From positions 20,189,449 through 20,253,448 of the forward strand of contig NW_026622930.1 of assembly GCF_023065955.2 (NCBI RefSeq): a stretch of DNA of 64,000 nucleotides. Reading direction: 5' to 3'. This DNA is from Ursus arctos. Taxonomy: Eukaryota > Chordata > Mammalia > Carnivora > Ursidae. The notes under the pieces are model-generated. The model was not told the origin of the DNA, did no database searches, and saw only the letters and a program-made list of their open reading frames with translations. Shown here in pieces: positions 45,240 to 56,349 of the stretch (within the stretch, counting starts at the first letter, position 1; the number at the start of each line of letters is the position of its first letter). The translations under genes and the position numbers were made by a program.

Positions 45240-45640
45240 CAACAAAAACAAATGTGCTAACTTAAGCAAAAAGGAAATGTATTAAAGGATGACGGTAAGA
45301 GAATAAAGAACCAGGCTTGAAACCTGGCAGTTCCAAACATGTAAGCAGCAGGAAGGACTCAGAGCCTCTGCCACTGAAATAGTTGAACCCAAGCATTTAC
45401 CCACCTTACGTCGCTCTGCTCAAGATCCATAGTCCCAGAGTGAGAGTCTGCTGAGACTATCTTGGGTCATATGTCTGCCCTTCCGGTAGCGAAAAGTAGG
45501 GAACTTTGATGTACAGTCCCTCCAAGAACGGGCAGTTGAAGAGAGGTAATTCCCTATAAGCATATCAAGAACTGATACAAAAGAAAAATGGATGCTGGGC
45601 AGTATAAAACAAATAAAGAACAAGCATTTGTTTCAATTAA
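45240..45640 (-). mobile_element. Possible ancient repeat fragment
   Basis: 'ctaacttaagcaaaaaggaa' and 'atgtattaaaggatgacggt' with 'ctgggcagtataaaacaaat' resemble the 'ttaagcaaaaaagaaatttattgg' type of antisense LTR/LINE end. An A13 run follows at about 45640. Weak identification. Confidence 0.35.
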
Positions 45641-45734
45641 AAAAAAAAAAAACCTTGACATTAGAATTTTAATGCAGAAGCCACTATGGGCTATTGTCAC
45701 TAGTACATATCAGAATAGGGCAAACCACATCGGT

Positions 45735-46195
45735 GGTTAATTTTGTATGTCAGCTTGACTGGATCATGAAATGCGCCAGCGCTTGGTCAAGCATTATTCT
45801 GGGTGTGTCTGTGAGGGTGTTTCTGATTGAAGTTGACCTTTGAATCCTTAGACTGAGGGTATTGTATTGCCTTCCTAAGGTGAGTGACCCTCATCCAGTC
45901 AATGAAGGCTTGAATAGAACGAAAAGGCTGACCCTCCCATATTAAGAGGGAACTTCTTTTACCTTGAGCTGACAGGTTTTTTTCCTGCCTCCAGACCTGA
46001 ACAGAAACATCAGCTCTTTCTGGATCTCAAGGCTGCCAGCATTCAGGCTAGAACTCACACTCTTGGCTCTTGGAGATTGCAGGTCTTGGGATTTGCCAGC
46101 CTCCATAATTGTGTGAGCCAATTCTTTATAATAAACAAACAAGCAAGCAAACAATTGATTCTGTTTCTCTGGAGAACCCTGACTAATACATTCAC
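45735..46195 (+). mobile_element. ERVL/MaLR-type LTR
   Basis: 'ggttaattttgtatgtcagc', 'ttgactggatcatgaaatgc', 'tctgggtgtgtctgtgaggg', 'aatgaaggcttgaatagaac', 'ctccataattgtgtgagcca' and the terminus 'tctggagaaccctgactaat' form a complete LTR that I recognise as a common mammalian family. The polyadenylation signal is embedded in 'tttataataaacaaac'. Confidence 0.82.
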
Positions 46196-46309
46196 CTTTT
46201 TAAAGTAGAGATACAGAAGCACATGTTTTCCTCTCCTGCTATATTTAGAGTAGCTTGCCTTGTTCTATGGTCATTTCATTAATGCTATGTATCATCTCTC
46301 TTTCTGCAA

Positions 46310-46525
46310 AGGGCACTGGACTTGAAATCAGAAAATTAATTTTAAGTACTAGTTTTGACATCAATTTAATCTTGTAAGAACTTGTAGCCTTCAGCTTTCC
46401 CATCTGCCAGGTTTGGACAATAATATTTATACGGCATAATGGCTTTGAGAAATAAATGACATAATTGAAGCGAAAGTGTGTGGCTGATCCTGGTAAACAG
46501 TAGGTGTTCAACTAATGTTTATAAC
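46310..46525 (+). mobile_element. MIR element
   Basis: 'gggcactggacttgaaatca', 'agctttcccatctgccaggt', 'gagaaataaatgacataatt' and 'tggtaaacagtaggtgttca' follow MIR order. Confidence 0.78.
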
Positions 46526-46534
46526 ACCGAATAT

Positions 46535-46635
46535 GGAATATAAATCAGGGCAGAGCCCATGTCATCTACTTTCTTGCCTACATTCCCCAAAGAGTTAGGC
46601 GTAGTAGATACCTGATAAATGTCTGTGGGCAAAAA
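46535..46635 (+). mobile_element. L2 LINE 3'-terminal fragment
   Basis: 'atcagggcagagcccatgtc', 'ttgcctacattccccaaaga' and 'gttaggcgtagtagatacct' match the L2 terminus. Confidence 0.6.
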
Positions 46636-46786
46636 TGAAACATGTAGATAAAAACTCTTTCTTTGGTTTCTAAAATCATACACACCATTATGTGCATGAA
46701 ATGAAGCATGAATGTATAGAGTTAACGAAATAATATCAACCACGAACACATGGTGTGTGATTTCAGCACAAAAATGAACAATTGGT

Positions 46787-49364
46787 GAACAACACTAGAG
46801 ACCAAATGGCCCTAACAGACATATACAGAACATTCTATCCAAGAACAGCAGAGTACACATTTTTCTCAAGTGCACATGGAACATTTTCTAGGATAGACCA
46901 TATGTTAGGTCACAAAACAAGTCTTCGCCAATTCAAGAAGAATGAAATCATACTAAGCATCTTTTCTGACCTTATGGCATAAAACTAGAAATCAATAACA
47001 GGAGGAAAACTGGAGAATTCACAAATACATGGAAATTAAGCAACACTCTCCTGAACAACCAATGGATCAAAGGAAAACTTAAAGGGAAAATAAAAAAGTT
47101 TCTTGAGACAAATGAAAATGGAAACACAACATACCAGAACTTATAAAATACAACAAAAAGCAGTTCTAAGAGGGAAGTTTACAGCAATAAATGCCTACAT
47201 TAAGAAGGAAGAAATATCCCAAATAAACAACCTACACACCTTAAGGACCTAGGAAAAGAATACACTGAGCCCAAAGTTAGCAGAAGAAAGGAAATAATAA
47301 AAATTAGAACAAAAATAAATGAAATAGAGAACAGAAAAATAATAGAAAAGATTAACCAAACTAAGAGTTGCTTCTTTGAAAAGATAAACAAAGTTGGCAA
47401 AACCTTAGCTATACTACCCAAGGAAAAAAGAGAAGGGACCCAAATCAACAAAATTATATATGTGCAAGGAGAAACAACTGATAACACAGAAATTCAAAAG
47501 ATCATAAGGGGCTATAAACAATTATGCACCAACAAACTGGCTAACGTAGAAGAAACTGAAAAATTCTTAGAAATGTACAATTACCAGAATTGGACCAGGA
47601 ACAAATAGAATATATGAGTAGACCAATAACTAGTGAGGAGATTGAATCAGTAATCAAAAATTTCCCAAGGAAGAAAAGCCCAGGACCAGATGACTGCACT
47701 GGTAATTTTACCAAGCACTTAAAGAAGAATTAACACCAATCCTTCTCAAACTCTTCCAAAAAAAATTGAAAAGGGGGAAACACTCCCATCTCATTTTACA
47801 AAGCCAGCATGATCCTGATACCAAAACCAGAAAAGGACACTACTAGAAAAGAAAACTACATGCTAACATCCCTGATGAGTGTAGATGCAAACATTCTCAA
47901 TAAAATACCAGCAAACAAACTTCAGCAGCACATTAAACAGATCATTCACCACGATCCAATGGGATTTATCCCTGAAATGCAGAGATGGTTCAACATACAC
48001 AAACCAATGAATGTGATACATCACATTAATAGAATAAAGAAAAGAACCATATGAACATCTCAATAGATGTAGAAAAAACATTTGACAAAATTCAACATCC
48101 ATTCATGATAAAAGCTCTTAACAAATTAGGTTTAGACGGAACATATCTTAACACAATAAAGACCATATACGGCAAGCCCACGACTAACATACTCAATGGT
48201 GAAAGGTTGAAAGCTTTTCCCCAAGATCAGGAACAAGATAGTATTTGCACAACATATATCTGATAAGAGGTTAACACCCAGAATATGTAAAGAACTCCGA
48301 CAGATCAATAGAAAAAAATAATAACCCAATTAAAAAATGGGATAAGGACCTGAATAAACAATTCTCCAAAAGACATTTACAAAAGGACAACAGGTACATG
48401 AAAGGATGCTCAATATTACTAGTCATTAGGAAAATGTAAATTAAAACCACAATGAGATATTGCCCCCTGCCTGTTAGAATCATCATCATCAAAAAGACAA
48501 GAGAGAACAAATGCTGGCATAGATGTAGAGAAATGGGGACCTTTGTGCACTGTTGGTGGGATTGCAAATTGGTACACCACCATGGAAAACAGTATGGAAG
48601 TTCCTCAAAAAATTAAAATACAACTACTATACCATCCAGCAATTCCACTTCTGGGAATATATCCAAAGGAAATGAAACCACTAATTCAAAAAGATATGTG
48701 CACCCTTATACTCATAACAGCATGGTTTGTAACAGCCAAGACATGGAAACAACCTAAGAGTCCATCGATGGATGATGGATGAATGGATATGCAATGGAAT
48801 ATTATTCAGCCATAAAAAAATCAACAAGGAAATCCTACCATTTGCAACAAAACAGATAGACCTTGAAGGCATTATGCTGAGTGAAATAAGTCAGACAGAG
48901 AAAGACAAATACTGTATGATCTCACTACTTTGTGGAATCTAAAAAACAAACTAACTAATTAAAACCAGCCCATAGGAAAGAAAATCAGACATGTGGATGT
49001 TGGATGCAAAGGATCATGTCAGAGGAAGTAGAAGAAGGTGGTCAAAAGGTACAAACTTCCAGTTTTAAGATCCGTAAGTACGAGGGATGTAATATACAGC
49101 ATGATGACTAGAGCTAATGCTGTTAGGTGATATATAAGACAGTTAAGAGAGTAAATCCTAAGAGTTCTCATCACAAGGAGAAATTTTTTGCTTTTTCTTT
49201 TTTTCTTTCTTTTCTTTTTATTGTATCCATATGAGAAGATGGATGTTAGCTGAATTCCACAATTTATGTAAATGTCACAATATATGTAAATCAAGCCATC
49301 ATGCTGTACGCCTTAAATTTATACAGTGTTGTATGTCAATTATTTCTCAATAAAACTGGTGGGG
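46787..49364 (+). mobile_element. L1, 2.6 kb, 5'-truncated with internal deletion
   Basis: Starts within ORF2 after most of the endonuclease domain ('accaaatggccctaacagac', 'ttctaggatagaccatatgt'). It continues into reverse transcriptase: 'ccaggaccagatgactgcac', a finger/palm segment near 47809-48054 encoding [11 protein letters not shown]..., and 48051-48240 encoding [15 protein letters not shown]. At about 48238-48243 it jumps from 'ccaagatcaggaacaagata' directly to 'acatatatctgataagaggt', omitting the palm core and the region after it (roughly 1 kb compared with other L1s). ORF2 C-terminus (48543-48782) and 3' UTR follow. Target duplications are aaaatgaacaattggt (46771) and aaaatgagcaattttg (49365), with mismatches, so it is old and dead. 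Confidence 0.92.
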
Positions 49365-50084
49365 AAAATGAGCAATTTTGTAAGACAACTGTAGGCTTCT
49401 AGGAAGAGGAATTCAACATCCTGCTAATAAAAGTGTAATCCTTAAAATAAACGACAGGGCCAATGCTATGGGGGGGGGGGAGATATGCATTAGGAGATAT
49501 TTTCTATCATCTTCAAAAAACCAGAATTGAAGTCAATGCTGATGAAATCTTAAATGTTATTGACATAACTCTAGTGAGCATGCCTAATTTTACTATCATC
49601 ACCATGGATCACTTCTCAATGGAAAATAATCTGCTGACAACTGGGAAAAGTAATATTTCTATCTCATATCTCAGGATTTTAAGGGTCAACTATTCTAGTT
49701 TAATCTCTTCTTTAACTATTCATTTGAATTGTGTTTATATAACCTGGAAATACACTTTTTGTCATGTCAAATAACAGATATGATGGAATCATTTAGTTAT
49801 TTTGGCTTTGTGAGGACATAGCCGCAGAGAAAGATGTACAGTAGTAACTCCTGATTCCAATGGGATGATTTTTTTTTGTATGGCTAGCAACATCTGAGGG
49901 CAGTAAAAAGAAAAAATCTCCATAGAGTCATAAAATATAAGCATATACATTCTTTATGAGTATCCAATCCTTTGATTTTAAGAAAACTGAAACCCAGAAA
50001 GAATATGAAGATTTCCAGTTTTTACGGGACTGGTTTTGAACATGATCCAGATTATCTGACTCCTTCTTTAATTGCTTCTTTCAG
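49365..50084. other. Non-genic, nothing recognised
   Basis: A G11 run lies at 49470-49480. A 103-codon open frame (49463-49774) has no domain. Confidence 0.4.
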
Positions 50085-50620
50085 AAAATACTAATTAAGC
50101 ATCACCGTGTGCCAGGCATTGTTTAGAAACTGAAGACACAGACAGAAAAGGACAGCACTCTCATGAAACTTGTGTTTTAGAAGAGAGAAACAATAAAATT
50201 TAAAAAAAAGTAAACAAATAACTAAGAGTCCTAGATAATGAAAAGTGCTATAGAGAAAACAATTTGGGACAATGTATCAGAGTGTGATGTGGATGCCTCT
50301 TCAAAGGGAGTTGTCAGCAAAGAACCCCCCAAGAAAGTGACATTTGAAGCCAATCAAAGATCACAAAGGGCCAATCTTGCAAAGCCCTGGGGAAAGGATA
50401 TTCAGCAGAGCCACAGCAAGCGCAAAGTCCTTGGAACAGCACACACTTCACAGATTTGAGGGACAGGGAGGAAGCCAGTGTGGTTGGAGCATATGGATGA
50501 GGAAGAAAGCAGTGACACAAGACCGAGGTATTTACAGCCATGATGAGAAATTGGGACTTAATTTGGAATGCAAAGGATACTCCCAGTCCAGTGCTCTCAC
50601 AGTCCAGTGTTCCCCATTAT
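50085..50620 (+). mobile_element. Ancient interspersed repeat (unclassified family), best copy
   Basis: 'aagcatcaccgtgtgccagg', 'cattgtttagaaactgaaga', 'actctcatgaaacttgtgtt', 'aagtgctatagagaaaacaa', 'agaaagtgacatttgaagcc', 'aagtccttggaacagcacac' and 'aagccagtgtggttggagca' give the longest ordered copy of the family in this window. Confidence 0.65.
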
Positions 50621-51586
50621 CATGAAGCTGAACATTTTCTGGCAACCAATGACTCTACTTCTGGAAAAATAACTAAAAAGCAGGTTTGGCTCCTTTGCTA
50701 AAGAATTTCATTTATCTGTAACATGAGGCTGTGCAGTAAGCCAAATGATTCCATAAAACAGATTCCCTTGGATGGCCCAATCCATTTAATCTACCAAAGG
50801 GGTGCCATTTGTTTCCCCTGGGCTGATGCAGGGTTGTACGTCCAAGTTGGACATTATGTAGTCGTCTGGGAAGCAAAAGCCCAGCAAGTGAGTAATGACG
50901 GATGGCTTGCCTCTGAGGAGTGTACTTCCTCAATGAATCTGCATCAGCAGCACCGGGCCGTCCAGCTTCTTCTCCAGGACAGGGGCCAACTCCACAGGCT
51001 CCTTAGAGACAAGAGTAATTTTTGCTCACATTTTTTTCCTGCCTGAGAAACAGAGAGAGACAGCTCTGTTTTAAATCAAGCCCCCAATCCAAGCCTCGCC
51101 TCCATCCTATAATGGAAGCTAAATGAAACAAGTGAAAGTTGTTTTGACTTATACCCAATAGAGTTAGAAATTCATTCAGGCATTCAGTGAGCGATTGAGG
51201 CCGGCGGTGATCATGGGAGCGGCCAAGTTAAGGTCCAGCTCAGGTCATCCCATTTTCCTCAGCTGTTCCTCTTTGTTAGAGCAAATAGGATCCATTTATA
51301 CGTCAGATTTTCTACCAGACTCCCATCCAGCTTAATTCCTCCACCACATCAATTCCATCTTTCAATGAGGATCTATTTTATAAATCTTTATCGCATCTAT
51401 CTTTGCTGAGCAAGAGAGAGGAAAAGTCTAGGAAATCGGAAAGTAGGTGTCTTGGTCTTGGGTCAAGTTGATGTGAGAATATAGAGCTTCCCTTGTGCAG
51501 TCACATTTATCCTGCAAACCTTTATTTTCATTCTCGAAATGTCTCAGAAGGAAATCAGATACTGACTAAAAGTAGTGATAATGCCT
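50621..51586. other. Non-genic, nothing firmly recognised
   Basis: A 107-codon plus-strand open frame (50723-51046) overlaps a 73-codon minus frame and has no recognisable domain. The 51180-51330 part is G+C richer with CpGs ('gattgaggccggcggtgatc'). Confidence 0.35.
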
Positions 51587-51775
51587 GGGGCGCCTGGGGG
51601 ACTCAGTCCATTAAGCATCTGCCTTCAGCTCAGGTCATGATCCCAGGGTCCTGCTCAGTGGGTAGTCTGCTTCTCCCTTTCCCTCTGCCCCTCCCCTTAC
51701 TTGTGCACTCTCCCTCTCAAATAAATAAATAAAATCTTTTAAAAAAATAAAATAAAATGAAATAAAATAAAAATA
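51587..51775 (+). mobile_element. SINEC, shortened body
   Basis: 'ggggcgcctgggggactcag', 'tccattaagcatctgccttc', 'tcatgatcccagggtcctgc' then a direct jump to 'tcagtgggtagtctgcttct', indicating loss of the 'gagatcgagccccgcatc' segment that contains the B box. Tail is (AAAAT)n. Imperfect target duplication aaaagtagtg/aaaaatagtg flanks it. Confidence 0.92.
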
Positions 51776-51839
51776 GTGTTACTTCCAGGAAAGTAATTAT
51801 AAAGCAAAATTCCATTGGAAAGAACAACAATAATAACGA

Positions 51840-51965
51840 AGTATCATTTATTAAGCACTTAATGAAGGCCAACCACCATATTATGAGTGCATTAGCTACA
51901 TTTTCTTATTTATTCCTCAGCATTACCCTGTGAAATGGGTAGCTTGGAAAGTGGCAAAGTGGAAT
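51840..51965 (+). mobile_element. MIR fragment
   Basis: 'tttattaagcacttaatgaa', 'gtgcattagctacattttct' and 'tcagcattaccctgtgaaat' match the MIR core. Confidence 0.75.
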
Positions 51966-51972
51966 CCTGGTC

Positions 51973-51996
51973 TTTGTAACTTTGTAACTTTGTAAC
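51973..51996. repeat. (TTTGTAAC)3 tandem repeat
   Basis: Three perfect 8-bp units ending exactly where the target duplication of the next L1 begins. Confidence 0.95.
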
Positions 51997-52006
51997 CTAT
52001 ACTCTT

Positions 52007-52234
52007 TTTTTTTCTTTTTAAATAATATTTATTTTGTTATATTAGTCACCATACAGTACACCCCCAGTTCTTGATGCAATGTTCCATGATTCATTACTCG
52101 CATATAACACCCAGTGCACCATGCAATATGTGCCCTCCTTACTACCCATCACCAGCCTATCCCAATCCCCCACCCCCCTCCCCTCTGAAGCCCTCGGTTT
52201 GTTTCCCAGAGTCCACAGTCTCTCATGTGCAAAC
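52007..52234 (-). mobile_element. Young L1 3' end, 228 bp, antisense
   Basis: The reverse complement of 'gtcaccatacagtacacccc', 'gttccatgattcattactcg', 'aacacccagtgcaccatgca' and 'tgtgccctccttactaccca' matches the 3' UTR of the L1 at 60327-60860. Perfect 11-bp target duplication, cctatactctt, at 51996-52006 and 52235-52245. Low divergence from its sibling indicates a recent carnivore L1. Confidence 0.93.
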
Positions 52235-52364
52235 CCTATACTCTTAACCAAAATTGGACAATATGTTAGTTAGAAGGCTTTTATTTGAAATGAAAATTAA
52301 TTCTATTTTAAGAGATTAGATGAATTGGAAACACTGAATATCTTCTCTGTTTTATTCCCTCTCT

Positions 52365-52582
52365 CAGGGGTCAGCAAACTATAGCCAAATCTGCACCCCC
52401 CCATCTAATAATGTAAATAAAGTTGTATTGGGACACAGCCTTGCCCATGTGTTTATATACTGTCTGTGTCTCTTTTTATGCTACAACAGCAGAGTTGAGT
52501 AGTTGCAACAAATACCATCTGGTCCACAAAGTCTGAAATATTTGTCATCTGGCCCTTTACAGCAAATGTATGTTGACCCCTG
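52365..52582 (+). mobile_element. hAT-type MITE, complete (family also at 13041)
   Basis: Starts caggggtcagcaaact and ends gttgacccctg, giving inverted termini typical of hAT elements. Interior modules 'taaataaagttgtattggga', 'agagttgagtagttgcaaca' and 'tttgtcatctggccctttac' match a very common mammalian non-autonomous element. Confidence 0.85.
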
Positions 52583-53234
52583 ACCTGTATCTCCAATAAT
52601 CCTCTTCACGCAAAGATTTAGCTTAACTACAATGGGTCCTGGGATATCTTTCTCATAAACAAATTACAATACAAGATGGATATTTTACATGGTGTAGCAG
52701 ACGCCGTTGGTGCCCTGGCAAGACTCCCTTCATCTCCTAACTGTTCTGAGTTTGGTTCCCAGCAGCTCACAGGTGTATCCTTCTCATGAGAGTTGCTCTC
52801 AGGAGCCTGACTGGAGACAATCCCCTAGAAATCCTTGCAAGGTTAGACCCTTCTTCCAGGGTCTCCCATCGCCAATGGCTCAACGATGTGGAATATAAAA
52901 CACTAGCTCCCTAGCTCCAAGCTGGGACAATCATGTGGCCTGTGGTCCATCGTTCCCTGTAGGTTCGGGCTAAGGTTGGACTTCAGTGGACTTCACATCT
53001 CTGTAGAGCTTCCTTCCCTACCCCATCCTGTTTCTTCACTTCTTTGGGGTTTCACCTGCAGCACTCTCTCACCAAATCCTTTGCAGAAGAATCTTCTTAG
53101 ACTCTGGTTCTTAATGACCTACTTGGGACATATGGCAGATAGATACAAGAAGTATTTATTGTGTCCATATATAATTCAAAGGAAAAAATATAGTCTGTAT
53201 TATATGATGATGTAATAAACTTGGGAAGCTGGAC
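52583..53234. other. Non-genic, nothing firmly recognised
   Basis: No exon or repeat supported. Confidence 0.4.
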
Positions 53235-53800
53235 TAGGGGTGGAAAAATTTTTCCTTTACCCTCTTATATTTGGTGATGGGGATGTGCAAATTAAACTAA
53301 AAAAAAAAAAGATAAATTAACTAGAGAAAGGGGTTTTTGTATGCGTGTGGGAGCCAACAAAAAAAGTAGCTGGACCCCTAGATGGTTGAAGTTAGAGGCT
53401 TGTATACCTAATTTAAATCAAGGAAGCGGGATAGAAAAGGCTTTTATGAGAAGAATAGTTTTCTTCTTGGAAAAAATAAATGGATTTTTAGAAGAGAAAT
53501 CAAGAAATAAAAAAATTTGTGATGTTTGTCTATACAAATTTGGGTGAACTTTCTGTCTCCTTCAGGGCCATAAAACTCCCCCAGAGAAGGGATTTCAGGT
53601 AGGTTTTATTCTCCTTTTTCCTTCTGGGGGAAGATCTCTCCTAAAATGAAATTTATGGTAGTCTTATTTCCCAGAAGTTGCTACCTCAGAGAAGCTTCAA
53701 GAAGGTTTTTTTTTGTACCTGTTGATTCTCAATTTTCTTTGTCTTAAAATAATCCTTAAGCCAAAGTGGCATATTCTAATCTCCTTCCTTCTCAATTCTG
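53235..53800 (-). mobile_element. ERVL-type LTR (LTR33-like), antisense, copy 3
   Basis: 'tttcctttaccctcttatat', 'gtgcaaattaaact', 'gataaattaactagagaaag', 'gtcttaaaataatccttaag' and 'ccaaagtggcatattctaat' match the copies at 24950 and 29490. The three copies share both ends but differ in the middle. Confidence 0.7.
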
Positions 53801-55286
53801 GGATTCTAGCTGAATCCCATTGGGAAAGAACAAATGGAAGAAAAGAGGAGGTGACATCTAGTGCTATTCTACTCCCAGTTGGGCTAGTCCTTCTGTAGAT
53901 GATTCATCTAAAGGAACCTCCAATTTCTTCCTTGTCTCCACCTGTGATATTGACTGTCACCCTCAGGACAGCACATCTTCTGGCTCAAGCCTTGGGGACT
54001 ACAGATGCCAAAAAAGGATTGAGAATTTTCCATCCTGTTGACTTCACTGACGCTACTGCAAGATTTATCAGCCTCCTCCTCAGTCAGGAGAGGACTCAGA
54101 GAAAGTGGCGAATGACAACTGAACATAAAAGAAATGGTCCATTTAAAAACGTATTTTGTATCTGTTTCCCAGCCTGACATGTTCCTTGCCATGTGAACCT
54201 CAGAAGCTTACTGGAGTGAGAAAAATAAGAACAGCTCTCTTCTTTAAAACAGTGCACAGCTGTCACATACTTTTTAGCTAAATTGTGGTCTATTTCTGAG
54301 GTTGAAAAAAAAAATAACCTTCTTGGAATACCCTCTCTCCAACACAATCACCTCCCCCCCCCCAGCACCCCGGGGGACACTGTACCCTGCTCCCAGCACA
54401 CTCACGCACCCCAGGACAGACAGCCCGTTGGAATGTCTGTTAATAAACGCCCCGAGGCATTCTCTCTAGCTGAACAATTAAGAAAAATTTCTAAGAGACT
54501 GAACCATGTGTGACCTAAATTGGCTTTAAAAATGCTATTCCGAGCAGAGGGAGCAGCATTTGCAACATAATGCCTTCCACCTTGACATTAATTATGCACC
54601 GTGGTGTTCAGAGAGCAACTCTGAGCCAGGAATATAAGTGTTTGTAAAGTAAACATGTCAAGCAAGGCAGAACATTGTAAAAAGAAGAAAATATTAAATC
54701 CAATGCTGCTATGATCCATTTCTCTACTCTTTTTTTCTTCATAAATCTTCTACATTCAACCCACAAAGGGATGGCATTTCCCTCTTCAAAGAGAGATAAG
54801 GTGACTCAACAATACTTGTAGTTTGGATTTCTTGAAAGAGAAAAAGAAAAGAAGGTGCGTTTTTCCACTTTGTGATTGAAAATAAAAGGGGCTTGCTGAT
54901 TTAAAGAGCTGCACAGCCCTAGGGAACCTGTAGAAAGCATTCTCTGTAGGAACAGTTCTGTTTCTAGACAGCCATATGAACTGTAATTTCAGTCCCCTTT
55001 CTGCATTAGCAAGGACATTTGCATGACAGCAGGGTCCTAGCGGTGCCTGAGTTTACCTGTTCCTAATCCTTAGTTCTTCATTTGCTGTCATTAGCCCTTG
55101 TAGCTGGCATCTTTATCATTGTTAGAAATAAAATTCCAAGGCCACAAAAGATTCTAGCTTTAGCAAGAGGCTTAATGGGAATATTCCACTGTTTTTAAGG
55201 AAAATTCCTCAGTATCCAAAATACTCCAGTGGCTTTCAAAATAATTTTTAGCCATTCTTCAACAAAATCTTGCGACAAAGCTTGAC

Positions 55287-55289
<3 letters not shown>
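53801..55289. other. Repeat-poor stretch
   Basis: No gene. Opposite-strand open frames at 53899-54347 overlap and lack domains. A C10 run sits at 54354-54363. The 54470-55250 interval is repeat-free and motif-rich (see finding). Confidence 0.35.
54790..54812. promoter_or_regulatory. Juxtaposed GATA and AP-1 consensus sites
   Basis: AGATAAG at 54794-54800 is followed after one base by TGACTCA at 54802-54808. Both are exact consensus matches. The pairing is a motif-level observation only. Confidence 0.25.

Positions 55290-55333
<44 letters not shown>
55290..55333. repeat. (CA)n microsatellite
   Basis: About 22 uninterrupted CA units. Confidence 0.98.
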
Positions 55334-55334
<1 letters not shown>

Positions 55335-56349
55335 AGATAGAAGTGGAGCATCCCTAGCTGAGCTGGTTACCACCCCTTGTACACACACTCCCCACAGTTA
55401 CGGCTGTGTAAGTAAGTACAAGGAACAATCCAGGCACCTGCCGAGCTCAGTTTGGAAATCAATAATTTAATCCACTCACAATATATCGTCGTCTTCTGGA
55501 TGAAGTATTTACACTCCGTGACAATAGGCCTATTAAAACCATCTCCTCTAAAACCTTTCTACAGAAAAGCATCGCTGTCTAACAAAATTTCACTCACCGG
55601 ATGACAGGTGAGATACATTTTTCTGGGAAATACTGCCTTTACTTCTTCAGACATATCTTTTGACAAGAACCTTCTGCCAGGAATCTCAACTTGGTAGAAA
55701 CCATGAACACACTAGAAGATCATAATGTTAACGAAAAGGAAAAAATCAAGGAAGAACTTACTTCTGGTAAAGCTCACAAAATTCCTAAAGCAGCCAAAGC
55801 TCTCTATGGGTCAAAAATATTTAAATTTTTTGAAGAAGGAAATTAACAAGCACTTGAGAGATGTGAAAGATAATTTGAAGATATAAAGTGACCGAAAGGG
55901 TAATTCTATGAGGTCAAGTGTAGAGTGTCTAGGGTATAGGGAGATGCTCTCTCAGCAATAGATAGACCGGTACATGAGACAGAGACAGAGGGAATGTGAT
56001 TATGTTTAGCTAAGAAAGAAATAATGTAGAAATTGAACTGTGCGTATATGTTTGAAATTCCATTAAGTTAATAAATAAATAAATAAACAAACTTGTTCTG
56101 TGTTGCTCCAAGAGCAAAATGAATAAAGTTTACGAGAAATGAGATTTTACACAAACGTAAGAAAAGGCCTTCAAACTAGAGTTGATAAAACAGACCAACT
56201 TGGGAGGTGATAAGCTTCTAATACTAGAGGCGTAAAAGTATAAATAGAGAACTGGGATTCTGGAATGGGATTTGGTCCTTGGTAGACAAGACCTTAAAAG
56301 TCCTTACCAATGCTCGATATGCATATTGTTTTCACTACATATGTTAAAA
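55334..56349. other. Non-genic; possible retrocopy debris
   Basis: A reading frame at 55703-55846 starting MNTLEDHNVNEKEK is open for 47 codons, but I cannot match it to a known protein and no poly-A/target-duplication pair proves a retrocopy. An AAAT-unit run at 56068-56090 follows. Confidence 0.3.

Noticed and set aside
55703..55850. Possible processed pseudogene starting MNTLEDHNVNEKEK
   Set aside because: No protein identity recognised, and no poly-A/target-duplication pair was found to prove a retrocopy.
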